A stretch of 64,000 bases of DNA from Pontibacter amylolyticus (GTDB lineage Bacteria > Bacteroidota > Bacteroidia > Cytophagales > Hymenobacteraceae). A program made the position numbers and the translations under genes. The notes under the pieces were generated by a model. It was not told the origin of the DNA and ran no database searches. It was given only the letters and a program-made list of their open reading frames with translations. This document shows positions 1 to 11,888 of the stretch, in pieces (position 1 is the stretch's first letter; each line of letters begins with the position of its first letter). The stretch is taken from positions 92,386-156,385 of the forward strand of contig NZ_BMFP01000001.1 in assembly GCF_014638845.1 (NCBI RefSeq). The letters are read 5' to 3'.

Positions 1-1
1 A

Positions 2-292
2 GTGCAATTGAACGACAACCTGTATTGGGGAGGCGACTTCGAATCCCTGCGTACTTTGATTGGCACCGGCGAGGTAACACCGGCGGATATCAAGTTTTTT
101 CTTGGCTACTCCGGATGGACACCCGGCCAACTGCAGGAGGAGATCGACAAAAATGTTTGGATCGTAAACAACAATGCTGCGAATAAATTATTTAATTTGG
201 AAGCAGATACACTTTGGCGTAACATTCTGCGCCAAATGGGCGGAAAATACAAGGTACTTTCAAACTACCCGGTAGATCCCCGCCTGAACTGA
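2..292 (+). CDS. YqgE/AlgH family protein (UPF0301), 5' end cut by the window
   Basis: This is the C-terminal ~96 residues of a YqgE/AlgH (DUF179) protein. The window edge removes the N-terminal half, so the GTG at base 2 is an internal codon. The family signature is clear: LYWGGDFE followed by FFLGYSGWTPGQLQEEI. YqgE is a small cytoplasmic protein, usually about 180-190 aa, of uncertain biochemical function; the AlgH name comes from an alginate regulator in Pseudomonas. The frame closes with TGA 26 bases before the next start. The family is certain, the role is not. Confidence 0.85.
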   Translation: MQLNDNLYWGGDFESLRTLIGTGEVTPADIKFFLGYSGWTPGQLQEEIDKNVWIVNNNAANKLFNLEADTLWRNILRQMGGKYKVLSNYPVDPRLN

Positions 293-318
293 CAATAAGT
301 GGACTAAAAACTGAAGTC

Positions 319-2469
319 ATGACAACTGATAAACAGCACACCGACGCAAACGGAGCTGAGGCCAACAAGCCCCGGCCACAAGACGAAGCACAAGCCAACG
401 GGCAGCAGGCCTCGTCTCCGATGGATATTGTAGAACAGCGCCTCGCCGAGATCAACGCACAGAAAGAAAGCGCACAGGACAAGCCATCCGAAACAGGTGT
501 GCCCAAAGAAGACCAGCCTGAAATAAACCCAGCACTGGCTTCCGAAGCAGAGACGTCAGAGACAGAAGAAATAACTGAAGCTTTTGCAGAAGCCAACCTC
601 CCTGAGGCTGAAGCACCTGCCACAGAAGCAGCCACTCCAACAGAAACAACGGATACCTCTTCGTCTGCCACCACGACACCTGAGGCAACTGAACCGAACA
701 CACCAGTAGCCGCTGCTGATGAGCACCACGACGAAGAAGAATTGGATGAGGATGACCACACGGACTACAGCCAGATGCCCCTGGAGGATCTGCGCAATCA
801 TCTGACCCAGCTTCTCAAAGTGCCCGACGCAAAACGCAAGTATAAAAAGATCCAGGAAATCCATCGCCAGTACGAGGATAAGTTTCAGATTGAGAAGGGC
901 CAGGCACTTGACCGTTTCCGACAGGAGGGAGGCACCGAAGAAGACTTTGACTACCATGCGCCCGTAGCGCACACAGAGCTCGAGCAGCTCTACGCCGCTT
1001 ACCGCGAGGCTCGCTACCAGGACCGACAGCACAGTGAAGAACAGCGTGTTCGCAACCTGGAGCGCAAGCGTGAGCTACTGCAGCAGTTGCGTACCCTGGT
1101 AGAATCAGCCGAAACCAAAAACAGCAGCGACGAACTGAAGAAGCTGCAGGGAGAATGGAAGAGCATCGGACCCGTACCACCGGGAGAAGCGCAGGAACTG
1201 TGGGATTCGTACCATGCCCTGCTAGACATCTTCTACAACAACCGCAGCATGTTCTTCGAAATGAAGGAGCTGGACAGGCGCCGTAACCTGGATGCCAAAG
1301 TGCAGTTGATAGAACGTGCAGAAGCACTTCAGAACGAGCCTTCCATCAACAAAGCCTTGCAGGAGCTGCGCCATTTGCATGAAGAATGGAAGAACATTGG
1401 GCCTGTTCCGAACGAGCAGCGTGACGCGATCTGGGAGCGCTTTATTCAGGCTTCTGAAAAAGTGCATGAGCAGCGCCGTTCGTACATGGAGGAGCGCAAG
1501 ACCATCGAGATGGCCAACCTGGAGAAGAAGCGCGGGCTATTGGCTCGTTTGCAGGAGTTCCAGACCTTTAACACTGACCGCATAAACGAATGGCGTGACA
1601 AGACAGACGAGATCCAGAAACTCAAGGAAGAGTGGGACAGCGCCGGTCTTGTACCGAAAGAGTACGCCGAGGAGGTCAACAAAAACTTCTGGGGCAATTA
1701 CAAGGCGTTCTTCCAGCACAAGAACCAGTTCTTTAAAGGCCTGGATGAGCAGAAAACACAGAACTTGCGCCTGAAGACGGAGCTGTGCGAACAGGCCGAG
1801 AGTCTGAAGGAGAGCACAGACTGGAATACGACCAAAGAGAAGATGATCCAGCTTCAGAAGAAGTGGAAGACCATAGGCCGCGTGCCGGATAAGCATTCCG
1901 ATAAGATCTGGCAGCGCTTCAGAGCGGCTTGCAACGAGTTCTTCGACCGCAAGCAGGCCCAGGAACAGCAGAAGGGAGCCGAAATGGAAAAACTCTCTTC
2001 AGAAAAACTGGCCCTTTGCGACCGTATAACAGAAGAGCTGACACAACCCAACACGACGACTTCGCTGGATGATTTCAACAGGATCGTAGCGGAATGGGAC
2101 ACCCTGGATACTGGCAACAAGCGTGTGAACACAAGGGTAGAGGAGCGATTCCTGTCTCTGATGGAGCGGTACCTGGAGCGCGTTCCTGACCTGCCTTATG
2201 ATGAGCGTATGACCATTGTGGCTCAGCTGCAGGTAGACCGCCTGAAAAACAGTCCGGATGCCTCGCAGAAGCTATACCAGAAAGAACAGACAATTCGTCG
2301 CGAGATTGGCCAGTTGCAGAACGACATACAGACCCTGCGCACCAACCTCGACTTCTTTGCCCGTTCCAAGAACGCCGATAAGCTGCGCGAGGAATATGAA
2401 GGCCGTATAGAAGACACGCAGAAACGCATCGACATCCTGCAGCGGCAGCTGGCCGCTTTCAGAAGATAA
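319..2469 (+). CDS. DUF349 repeat protein
   Basis: This 716-residue protein has two parts. Residues 1 to about 150 are acidic and rich in Glu, Ala, Thr and Pro, and are probably disordered. The rest is charged helix carrying DUF349 repeats. Four good copies of the W-x-x-x-G-x-VP motif are visible (WKSIGPVP, WKNIGPVP, WDSAGLVP, WKTIGRVP), then a degenerate fifth (EWDTLDTG). The C-terminus is predicted coiled coil. There is no signal peptide or membrane segment. DUF349 proteins are common in Bacteroidetes and lack an established biochemical role. The ATG at 319 follows yqgE closely, so the two may be co-transcribed. Confidence 0.85.
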   Translation: MTTDKQHTDANGAEANKPRPQDEAQANGQQASSPMDIVEQRLAEINAQKESAQDKPSETGVPKEDQPEINPALASEAETSETEEITEAFAEANLPEAEAPATEAATPTETTDTSSSATTTPEATEPNTPVAAADEHHDEEELDEDDHTDYSQMPLEDLRNHLTQLLKVPDAKRKYKKIQEIHRQYEDKFQIEKGQALDRFRQEGGTEEDFDYHAPVAHTELEQLYAAYREARYQDRQHSEEQRVRNLERKRELLQQLRTLVESAETKNSSDELKKLQGEWKSIGPVPPGEAQELWDSYHALLDIFYNNRSMFFEMKELDRRRNLDAKVQLIERAEALQNEPSINKALQELRHLHEEWKNIGPVPNEQRDAIWERFIQASEKVHEQRRSYMEERKTIEMANLEKKRGLLARLQEFQTFNTDRINEWRDKTDEIQKLKEEWDSAGLVPKEYAEEVNKNFWGNYKAFFQHKNQFFKGLDEQKTQNLRLKTELCEQAESLKESTDWNTTKEKMIQLQKKWKTIGRVPDKHSDKIWQRFRAACNEFFDRKQAQEQQKGAEMEKLSSEKLALCDRITEELTQPNTTTSLDDFNRIVAEWDTLDTGNKRVNTRVEERFLSLMERYLERVPDLPYDERMTIVAQLQVDRLKNSPDASQKLYQKEQTIRREIGQLQNDIQTLRTNLDFFARSKNADKLREEYEGRIEDTQKRIDILQRQLAAFRR

Positions 2470-2530
2470 AAAATTTCTGTTTGATACTCAAAAGCTTATC
2501 GTAAAAGCGCGAAAAATCCTGTTACGGGTA

Positions 2531-2561
2531 TTTGTATATTAAAAACCTTATTATACCTTTG
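2531..2561 (+). promoter_or_regulatory. Bacteroidetes sigma-A promoter for the tRNA-Thr pair
   Basis: TTTG at 2531-2534 and TACCTTTG at 2554-2561 are separated by 19 bases. This matches the Bacteroidetes consensus (-33 TTTG, -7 TAnnTTTG) exactly. The first tRNA begins 39 bases downstream. Confidence 0.75.
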
Positions 2562-2600
2562 CAACGCTTTAGAACGATAGGGCAACATAAATAAAGTATC

Positions 2601-2673
<73 letters not shown>

Positions 2674-2695
2674 CAACTTTATTTGTACTTTTACC

Positions 2696-2768
<73 letters not shown>

Positions 2769-2772
2769 CTTA

Positions 2773-2804
2773 AAAGGCTTCAGAGAAATCTGAAGCCTTT
2801 TTTG
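2773..2804 (+). terminator. Rho-independent terminator after the tRNAs
   Basis: The stem AAAGGCTTCAGA and its complement TCTGAAGCCTTT flank a GAAA-like loop. A run of T follows directly, a few bases after the second tRNA. Confidence 0.9.
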
Positions 2805-2935
2805 TTTTTATACCCCCCTTATTCCCGCCTAACTGCTCCTCTCAACGTTTTTGGTCCTTAAGGTTCCGGGCTATATATGCTTTATCAAGTTTTATGACTT
2901 ATTTTGGGGAATCATCCAAGCTCCGAACACATCCT

Positions 2936-4102
2936 ATGCGACTGATTGAAGTAAACACCCCCGAACTGGCCGAAGAGTTTCTTAAAGTACAAGTAAGGCT
3001 TTATCGCAAAGACCCGAATTATATCCGCCCGCTTGACAAGGATGTAAACCAGGTGTTCGACCCTAAGAAAAATAAACTCCTGCGCGACGGTGAAGCGATC
3101 CGCTGGATTTTAAAGGACGAAGAAGGGGAATCTATTGGCCGGGTGGCCGCTTTCATCAACAAGAAAACTGCGAACTCCTTTGAGCAGCCAACCGGCGGCA
3201 TGGGTTTCTTTGACTGTATCAACGATCAGCAAGCTGCCAACACACTCTTCGAGGCTTGCCGCCACTGGCTGCAGGAGCGGGGTATGGAGGCCATGGACGG
3301 CCCGATCAATTTCGGGGAGCGTGATAAATGGTGGGGACTGCTGGTTGACGGCTTCCTGGAGCCCACTTATTGCATGAACTACAATCATCCCTACTACCAG
3401 CAACTGTTCGAGAACTACGGCTTTAAGCTCTACTTCAACCAGTACGTTTACTATCGCACCGTAAACGATCCGCTCACGCCGGAATACCATGATAAGGCGC
3501 AGCGCATCCTTTCTGACCCGGACTATACCTTTCAGCATATCGACAAGTCCAACTTGGACAAATACGCTGAGGATTTCCGGATCGTATATAACAAAGGCTG
3601 GGTGAAACACGAGGGCGTGAAAGCCATGGGCGAAGCGCAAGCTAAGTCTATTATGAAAGCGCTGAAGCCTGTGCTGGATGAAAAGATCATCTGGTTCGCT
3701 TACCACAAAGGAGAGCCTGCCGGATTCTTCATCGCTATACCTGAGCTGAACCAACTCTTCAAATACGTGAACGGAAAACTGGACACATGGGGCAAGATCA
3801 AATTTATCTACCACCGCTGGAGAGGGTCTTGCAAGACAATGTACGGCATTGTGTTCGGCATTACGCCGGAGTGCCAGGGAAAAGGCGTGGAGGCCGCCAT
3901 GGTGGTGTCAGCAGCCAAACTGGTACAAGGCAACCCCAACATACCCTACTATGATCTGCAGATGAACTGGATCGGCGACTTTAACCCAAAAATGATGAAG
4001 GTGGTAGAGCAGGTAGGCAGCCGCGTCCTCAAAACGTATGTCACCTATCGCTTCCTCTTCGACCGCGAGAAAGAGTTTAAGCGCGCACCGATCATCAAGT
4101 AG
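2936..4102 (+). CDS. GNAT-fold hypothetical protein (~388 aa)
   Basis: This is a long Bacteroidetes-type protein with the acyl-CoA N-acyltransferase fold. The N-terminal region reads LYRKDPNYIRP. The C-terminal third carries the acetyl-CoA-binding-like motif GITPECQGKGVEAAM. Substrate and reaction are unknown. I prefer the ATG at 2936 (MRLIEV), because relatives begin at this point. An in-frame ATG at 2894 would add 14 residues of unusual sequence. The next gene begins 2 bases after the stop, so 2936-5905 is probably one transcription unit. Confidence 0.7.
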   Translation: MRLIEVNTPELAEEFLKVQVRLYRKDPNYIRPLDKDVNQVFDPKKNKLLRDGEAIRWILKDEEGESIGRVAAFINKKTANSFEQPTGGMGFFDCINDQQAANTLFEACRHWLQERGMEAMDGPINFGERDKWWGLLVDGFLEPTYCMNYNHPYYQQLFENYGFKLYFNQYVYYRTVNDPLTPEYHDKAQRILSDPDYTFQHIDKSNLDKYAEDFRIVYNKGWVKHEGVKAMGEAQAKSIMKALKPVLDEKIIWFAYHKGEPAGFFIAIPELNQLFKYVNGKLDTWGKIKFIYHRWRGSCKTMYGIVFGITPECQGKGVEAAMVVSAAKLVQGNPNIPYYDLQMNWIGDFNPKMMKVVEQVGSRVLKTYVTYRFLFDREKEFKRAPIIK

Positions 4103-4104
4103 GT

Positions 4105-5124
4105 ATGGATTCACTGACGCAGATCGTACTGGGTGCCGCCGTGGGCGAAGCGGTAGCCGGCCGTAAACTGGGCAACAAGGCCCTGCTTTGGGGCGCTATT
4201 GCTGGCACCATACCTGATCTGGACGTACTGGCCAATCCTTTGCTGGACATGGTGGGGCAACTGAGCTTTCACCGTTCCATTACGCACTCTTTCTTCTTTG
4301 CCGTCATCGCCTCGCCCTTGCTGGGCTGGGTGCTCTGGCGGCTCTACAAAAACGAGCATGCCACCTTCCGGGACTGGACGCTACTGTTTTTCCTGGGCTT
4401 CACGACCCATGCCATACTGGATAGCTTCACCACCTGGGGCACCCAGCTCCTCTGGCCTTTCAGCAACTATGGCGTAGCGTTTTACAACATCTTCGTCATC
4501 GATCCATTTTACACGGTTCCTTTCCTGATCTGCGTGATTGCTGTGCTGTTCTATGACCGGCGCAATCCCAAAAGGAGGCGCTGGAACAATGCCGGATTGC
4601 TTATCAGTTCGCTCTACATCATTTTCTCGTTCGGGGCACAGGCCTATGCTAAAAGCGTTTTCAGGGATAGCCTGGAAGCGCAAGGTATACGTTACGATTC
4701 GGAGATCGTGAAAGCCACTCCTATGAACACCCTGCTCTGGTCTATCACAGCGGCAACGGAGGACGGCTATTACAACGGCTTCTACTCCTTGCTGGACCAG
4801 GACCAAAACATCAGGTATAGCTTCGAACCCCGCCAGGAACAATTGCTGGACACGTACCGGGGCGATCCGAAAATGGAGCGTCTGCTGCAGATCACCAAGG
4901 GCTACCGTGCGGTAGAGGAGGCACCTGAAGGCATTCACATCAAAGACCTGCGTTTTGGTCAGTTTGACGGCTGGCAGGAAGGCAAGGGGCAGTATGTGTT
5001 CGTATACCACGTGTGGCGCAAGCAGGATGGCTCCCTCCAATTCGAAGAGATCAACAACCGTCCGAAAATAGACGGTAATTATCTGAAAGCTTATTTGCAC
5101 CGGATACTGGGTAATAAAAATTAA
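4105..5124 (+). CDS. Membrane-bound metal-dependent hydrolase (YdjM/DUF457 family)
   Basis: This 339-residue integral membrane protein starts with [17 protein letters not shown] and carries the family signature PDLDVL, then HRSITHS, then [11 protein letters not shown]. The conserved His and Asp residues are thought to bind metal. Several hydrophobic segments fill residues 60-180, followed by a soluble C-terminal half. It belongs to the YdjM/YfhO-like DUF457 family; the substrate is unknown. It lies 2 bases after the GNAT-fold gene and 10 bases before the SDR gene. Confidence 0.8.
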   Translation: MDSLTQIVLGAAVGEAVAGRKLGNKALLWGAIAGTIPDLDVLANPLLDMVGQLSFHRSITHSFFFAVIASPLLGWVLWRLYKNEHATFRDWTLLFFLGFTTHAILDSFTTWGTQLLWPFSNYGVAFYNIFVIDPFYTVPFLICVIAVLFYDRRNPKRRRWNNAGLLISSLYIIFSFGAQAYAKSVFRDSLEAQGIRYDSEIVKATPMNTLLWSITAATEDGYYNGFYSLLDQDQNIRYSFEPRQEQLLDTYRGDPKMERLLQITKGYRAVEEAPEGIHIKDLRFGQFDGWQEGKGQYVFVYHVWRKQDGSLQFEEINNRPKIDGNYLKAYLHRILGNKN

Positions 5125-5134
5125 AGTCAGGCGT

Positions 5135-5905
5135 ATGACATCAGCGAGATGGTTGCTTAGCGGCAAAAAAGCCGTGGTAACGGGTGGCTCCAAAGGTATA
5201 GGCGCCGCCGTAGTGGAAGAATTTATCGGATTGGGCGCCGAAGTGCTGGCGGTGGCGCGCAAAGAAGAGGACCTGCAACAGTTGAAGACGAATTTTACGG
5301 ACGGGTTGGAGGTACTGGTAGCCGATGTTAGCACTGCAGCAGGCCGACAGGCGCTGCTTGACAAAGTGCACTGCCACTGGGGAGCGCTGGATATACTGGT
5401 GAACAACGTAGGCACTAACATCCGGAAGCCAACCACCGACTACACAGAGGCAGAATACGATTTTGTGATGAGCACCAACCTGCGCTCTGCCTTCGAACTG
5501 AGCCGTAGTTTCTACCCTTTGCTCAAAGCATCCGGACAGGGCAATATCATCCAGATGACTTCCGTGGCAGGGCTGACGCATGTGCGCACCGGTGCTATTT
5601 ACGGCATGACCAAAGCCGCACTGGTGCAACTCACCAAAAACCTGGCAGGGGAGTGGGCCGCGGATGGGATTCGCGTGAACGCCGTCGCGCCCTGGTACAT
5701 CAGCACGCCGCTAGCCCAGGCGGTGCTGCAGAACGAACAGTACCTGCACGAAGTACTTGTCAGAACACCGATGCGTGTGATCGGCAAGCCCGAGGATGTG
5801 GCAGGTGCCGTGGCCTTTCTTTGCATGCCGGCGGCAGCCTATATCACGGGGCAGACACTGGCAGTTGACGGCGGTTTTACCATAAATGGTTTTCACCCGC
5901 TCTAA
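5135..5905 (+). CDS. SDR family oxidoreductase (tropinone-reductase-like)
   Basis: This is a classical short-chain dehydrogenase/reductase of 256 aa. It has the Rossmann motif TGGSKGIG at residues ~16-23, NNVG in place of NNAG, a catalytic Ser in the MTSVAG segment, and the YGMTK active site (Y-x-x-x-K). It ends with [10 protein letters not shown], typical of classical SDRs. The closest recognisable group is the tropinone-reductase-like enzymes; the real substrate cannot be told from sequence. It is the last gene of the 2936-5905 set. Confidence 0.85.
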   Translation: MTSARWLLSGKKAVVTGGSKGIGAAVVEEFIGLGAEVLAVARKEEDLQQLKTNFTDGLEVLVADVSTAAGRQALLDKVHCHWGALDILVNNVGTNIRKPTTDYTEAEYDFVMSTNLRSAFELSRSFYPLLKASGQGNIIQMTSVAGLTHVRTGAIYGMTKAALVQLTKNLAGEWAADGIRVNAVAPWYISTPLAQAVLQNEQYLHEVLVRTPMRVIGKPEDVAGAVAFLCMPAAAYITGQTLAVDGGFTINGFHPL

Positions 5906-5934
5906 GCTGCAAAACAGGTATAATTCCAGCTTTT
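5904..5934 (+). terminator. Possible terminator after the SDR gene
   Basis: AAGCTG and CAGCTT form a 6-bp stem around a 17-base loop, followed by TTT. The stem overlaps the SDR stop codon and the loop holds one copy of the AGGTATA heptamer. It is weak as terminators go. Confidence 0.4.
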
Positions 5935-5985
5935 AGGATAGCTAAACTATCCCCTGAAACGCTGGTTTATTAATCCAAATTTCAC

Positions 5986-5993
5986 TACTTTTG
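5986..5993 (+). promoter_or_regulatory. -7 promoter element (TACTTTTG)
   Basis: TACTTTTG fits TAnnTTTG exactly. It lies 60 bases upstream of the small lipoprotein start. No clear -33 TTTG is seen at the expected distance, although CTGG lies there. Confidence 0.5.
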
Positions 5994-6052
5994 TATGATA
6001 AGGATACAAGAGCGAAACACCTGTTCCCAGTGCTCTTTTTAACCCGACATGC

Positions 6053-6295
6053 ATGGCAAAAATTAGATTGCTTTTACTCTTTAGCGCTGCTCTGCTGCTT
6101 CTGACTGTTTCATCCTGCAAACCGATGTGTCCAATCTCTTCCTGCCAGGTGCGCATGGAGCACTTGCATGGCGAACAGGAGTTTCGCGGCCAACCCATTT
6201 ACAAAAAGCAGAACCCTAAGATAGGCGAAAAGCTGCCGAAGCAGACAGGGGAGGTGCGCAAGCGCAGCAACGACAAGAGCCAGCGCAAGAATTAA
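6053..6295 (+). CDS. Small lipoprotein, hypothetical (80 aa)
   Basis: The N-terminus is a lipoprotein signal peptide (MAKIRLLLLFSAALLLL) ending in the lipobox TVSSC at about residue 22. The mature part is short, basic and rich in Lys, Arg and Gln, with two further cysteines close to the lipidated one (CKPMCPISSC). I do not recognise a family. The ATG at 6053 is the only sensible start, since the ATG at 6049 hits a stop after five codons. It has its own promoter and stands apart from gyrA. Confidence 0.65.
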   Translation: MAKIRLLLLFSAALLLLTVSSCKPMCPISSCQVRMEHLHGEQEFRGQPIYKKQNPKIGEKLPKQTGEVRKRSNDKSQRKN

Positions 6296-6362
6296 CGAAT
6301 AGTACAGGCTGTTGCCTGATCAGTATATTATCCAACACAAAACTATTATTTAGACCTTGAAC

Positions 6363-8915
<2,553 letters not shown>

Positions 8916-8984
8916 GCTGTAAATGGAATTTTATTTTATTTATTAATCGTTTAACAAACAAACAAAAACCAATCTCTGAACAGT

Positions 8985-10118
8985 ATGAAAAAAATATTGA
9001 TGACAGCCATGGCAGCCGTAAGCGTTCAGGTTGCTGTCGCTCAGAACTCGGCCGTGAACAGTGCCGTGCTAAACCACAAGAACGGCACGCTGGACAAAGC
9101 GCTGGCTGACATTAACAAGGCAACTGAGCACAAAAAGACACAGGATAAAGCAAAGACCTGGTTCTACCACGGTGTGATCAATCAGGACCTGATCGGTCAC
9201 CCGATCTATGGCAAACTGGCTACTGAGAAAACGCCGGAAGTGGCGCTTGCCTCATTTAACAAAACGCTGGAAATTGACGGTGAAAACGGTCAGTTCGGTA
9301 AAATGGTGCCTGAGCGTATGGAGATGCTGTATGGCCAGATCCTGAACCAGGCGGTGGAATTCCACAACAGCCAGGACTGGGACAACGCCATCGCCAAGTA
9401 TGACATGGCTTCTATGGTGAATCCTAAGGATACAACAGCCGTGCTTTATGCTGCTTACGCTTCGACTGCCAAGCAGGACTATGCCTCAGCGGTGAAGTAT
9501 TATGATAAGTTGATCAGCATTGGTCACACAACGGAAGATGTATACAAAAACAAAATTCAGTTGCAGCAGGCCATTGAAGCACCGGATGATGTGGTAATGG
9601 CGTCTATCGCTGCTGGTCTGGAGAAGCATCCGAACAGCGTATACCTGATGCAGGAAGAACTGCGTTACTACCTGAAAAACGACCGTGCTGACGAAGCGAT
9701 GGCTAAGCTTGACAAAGCGATCGAAGCCGACCCTAAAAATGCCAGCCTGTATGCCGTTCGTGGTAACCTGCAAGAGCGCAAAGGAAACATCGACGAGGCT
9801 TACAATAACTACAAGAAAGCTGTAGAGGTAGATCCAAACAACTTCGACGGATTCTTTAACCTGGGCGTACTGGAGTATAACAAGGGCAGCGAGTTCAACA
9901 ACAAAGCTGCTAAGATGGACTACGCTACTTACAAGAAGAAAGGTCCGGCATTGGAGAAGCAGGCCATAAAGCACTACGAAGCTTCATTGCCATACTTTGA
10001 GAAAGCCCTTGAGATTCAGCCAGAAGATCAGGCCACACTTGCCAACCTGCAGCGTGTATATACGCGCCTGAAGCGTACGGCTGATGCGGAGAGAATCGGC
10101 AAGAAACTGAAGAACTAA
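8985..10118 (+). CDS. Exported tetratricopeptide repeat (TPR) protein
   Basis: This 377-aa protein starts with a signal peptide (MKKILMTAMAAVSVQVAVAQ) and is then almost entirely helical TPR repeats. Clear units are around residues 130-165, 165-200, and two canonical ones near residues 225-300 with alanines at positions 8 and 20. TPR arrays are protein-binding scaffolds. In Bacteroidetes such exported TPR proteins are common in the periplasm and lack a defined role. It stands alone, 69 bases after gyrA, and is closed by a terminator. Confidence 0.8.
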   Translation: MKKILMTAMAAVSVQVAVAQNSAVNSAVLNHKNGTLDKALADINKATEHKKTQDKAKTWFYHGVINQDLIGHPIYGKLATEKTPEVALASFNKTLEIDGENGQFGKMVPERMEMLYGQILNQAVEFHNSQDWDNAIAKYDMASMVNPKDTTAVLYAAYASTAKQDYASAVKYYDKLISIGHTTEDVYKNKIQLQQAIEAPDDVVMASIAAGLEKHPNSVYLMQEELRYYLKNDRADEAMAKLDKAIEADPKNASLYAVRGNLQERKGNIDEAYNNYKKAVEVDPNNFDGFFNLGVLEYNKGSEFNNKAAKMDYATYKKKGPALEKQAIKHYEASLPYFEKALEIQPEDQATLANLQRVYTRLKRTADAERIGKKLKN

Positions 10119-10143
10119 TCTGATAGCATAAGCTTAAGAGAAG

Positions 10144-10177
10144 AGAAAGGGAGTCCAAAATAGACTCCCTTTCTTAT
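10144..10177 (+). terminator. Terminator after the TPR gene
   Basis: A perfect 12-bp stem (AGAAAGGGAGTC / GACTCCCTTTCT) encloses a 7-base loop and is followed by TTATT. The U-tract is short but the stem is strong. Confidence 0.75.
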
Positions 10178-10368
10178 TGCCATCTGTGTTATTTAACATA
10201 ATATAAATTATAAGACTGATTATATACGAGTATTTATACTCTACAATAAGTGTCACTGATAATATACTTTATGTTAAGTAGATGTATTTTTAATTCTAAA
10301 CCAGAAATCGATTACAGAATGTCGGAAATGACAGGATATTGTACATGGTGGCTACACGGTAACCTACT
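10178..10368. other. AT-rich spacer, no gene seen
   Basis: This AT-rich stretch lies between the TPR terminator and the orphan frame at 10369. I see no ORF, RNA fold or repeat unit that I can support. Confidence 0.5.
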
Positions 10369-10524
10369 TTAGTATCTATAAGGGACTTTGAAGTTAACAA
10401 ACTGTCTGTTGAACGCCTCTGTCACTTCCGAATGGTTAAGCCCTGATTCTATCATCTGTTCACGCAGCTGTCTGGGTACGCCTCTGGCTATCTCGGGCCA
10501 GTAAACCAGTATGAAAATTCTTAC
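10369..10524 (-). pseudogene. Orphan open frame without a start codon, possible gene remnant
   Basis: The minus strand is open for 51 codons, ending in TAA, with ordinary protein-like composition (for example YWPEIARGVPRQ and EAFNRQFVNFKVPYRY). A stop lies directly upstream and no ATG, GTG or TTG begins the frame, except an internal ATG about 20 codons in. It may be the tail of a decayed gene, or a short real gene of about 30 aa from the internal ATG. I do not recognise the family. Confidence 0.3.
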
Positions 10525-10531
10525 TTAACAT

Positions 10532-10562
10532 AAAAAAAGTAGCCAGATGTATCACCTGGCTA
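10532..10562 (-). terminator. Terminator for the holin-like gene
   Basis: On the minus strand TAGCCAG and CTGGCTA form a 7-bp stem with a 9-base loop, followed by a run of seven T. It lies 25 bases after the stop of the gene at 10587-11021. Confidence 0.8.
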
Positions 10563-10586
10563 TTTCCTCTATACCTGTTATGGGTC

Positions 10587-11021
10587 TTAAACGATCACAA
10601 TCGTATTTGCTTCGACTATCGTGGACTGAGCAAAATACTGCTCGAGTTTCGGCTGATTATCAAGGCTGGCGTACTCTTCGTCTCCACCTCTTGCCCAGCC
10701 CAGCACCGCCAGGGCGATGGCCGTTGCGATGGCTATAACGAAAGCAGGCCACCAGCCGTCTACCTTGAAATTACGCACCAGCATGTCTACCAGTTTGATC
10801 ATCAGTGCCGTAACGATCAGGCCGATAATGGCTTCAAGCAGAAAAAAAGACACCAGGTTAAGCACGCCGCGCAGCAACCAGCCGATCGTTGCATTGAACA
10901 GACCGATCAGAAAAGCCACCCAAAGCGCTGTCAGAAAGCTCTTCACGTGCACCTGCGGCAGCGCGTATGACAATAAGAGAATGACACCGGCGCTTACTAA
11001 TAAGTTGAGTAAAAAGTCCAT
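10587..11021 (-). CDS. Phage holin family 4 membrane protein (PF04020-like)
   Basis: This 144-aa protein has four hydrophobic segments within residues 1-110 and a GLFNATIGWLLRGVLN motif typical of the 'mycobacterial 4 TMS holin' family (PF04020). Despite the name, these are widespread bacterial membrane proteins of unknown role and not evidence of a phage. A soluble tail of about 35 residues follows the last membrane segment. Its own terminator closes the gene. Confidence 0.75.
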   Translation of the reverse strand: MDFLLNLLVSAGVILLLSYALPQVHVKSFLTALWVAFLIGLFNATIGWLLRGVLNLVSFFLLEAIIGLIVTALMIKLVDMLVRNFKVDGWWPAFVIAIATAIALAVLGWARGGDEEYASLDNQPKLEQYFAQSTIVEANTIVIV

Positions 11022-11110
11022 AGTTTGTTTGTTTTAGTGACATTTTTTTGTCCTAATACGCATACAAACTTTAATGGATATTCGGCGGTGGAATTTCGAA
11101 GTTGTTTAGC

Positions 11111-11797
11111 CTAGGGTTGCTGTTTTAAATAGCCGTCTTTCAGCTTGTTACGGAAAGAATCCTCGAACTTTAAAACCTTAGGCCTGGCAATGGATACGAC
11201 ATAGGGGTCGTCGGGATTGTTGCGGTAATAATCCTGGTGGTAATCTTCGGCAATCCAAAATTTGCCTGCCGGTTTGATTTCAGTCACAATCTTGTTGCGG
11301 AATGTACCCGCATCCTCCAGTGCGCGAATGTAATTAGTGGCCTGACTCCGCTGCTTCTCATCATGATAGTAAATGGCGGATCGGTACTGCTTGCCTACAT
11401 CGGGGCCCTGGCGATTCAATGTAGTCGGATCGTGCGTGGCGAAGAACACCTCCAGCAACTCCTTGTAAGAAATGACGTTTGGCCTGTACCAGATGCGCAC
11501 CGCCTCGGCATGACCCGTTCTACCGTTGCTTACCTGCTCATAGGTAGGTTGCTCCTCTCTCCCACCGGTATAGCCGGACTCTACGCGGTCCACTCCCTTT
11601 AGTCTTTCGAAATAAGCCTCCGTACACCAGAAACATCCACCGGCAAAAGTAGCTTTGCTGAGCCCAACAGTATCCGGACTGTCACCGTAACTGTAGGCGC
11701 TTTGCTGTAAATAAGTTCGCTGCTCTCCTCCGGATTCTGTGCACATCCAAAGCAGGAGTAAAAGAGGGAACAAAAGAAAGGTATATTTCCGAACCAT
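11111..11797 (-). CDS. msrA: Peptide-methionine (S)-S-oxide reductase, exported lipoprotein form
   Basis: MsrA reduces methionine-S-sulfoxide in proteins. The active-site motif GGCFWCTEAYFERLKGV is present, then SGYTGG and the substrate-side GHAEAVRIWY. The N-terminus is a lipoprotein signal (MVRKYTFLLFPLLLLLWMC), so this copy should act outside the cytoplasm, repairing envelope proteins after oxidation. The ATG at 11797 gives a proper signal peptide; the upstream TTG at 11806 adds only three residues. No methionine-R-sulfoxide reductase domain is fused. Confidence 0.9.
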   Translation of the reverse strand: MVRKYTFLLFPLLLLLWMCTESGGEQRTYLQQSAYSYGDSPDTVGLSKATFAGGCFWCTEAYFERLKGVDRVESGYTGGREEQPTYEQVSNGRTGHAEAVRIWYRPNVISYKELLEVFFATHDPTTLNRQGPDVGKQYRSAIYYHDEKQRSQATNYIRALEDAGTFRNKIVTEIKPAGKFWIAEDYHQDYYRNNPDDPYVVSIARPKVLKFEDSFRNKLKDGYLKQQP

Positions 11798-11888
11798 ACG
11801 CCACAAGCCTTATTATTGGCTACGCTAATTTAACCGCGTTGGATGGGTTTTGTTGAAAAAATTCAGCAATCCCCTCCCGGGTTATCAT

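Noticed and set aside
4381..5436. Minus-strand open frame spanning the hydrolase-SDR junction
   Set aside because: It crosses two genes with strong motifs on the other strand and has no motif itself.
10587..11021. Prophage, suggested by a holin-family protein
   Set aside because: PF04020 holin-like proteins are common chromosomal genes, and no other phage gene is near.
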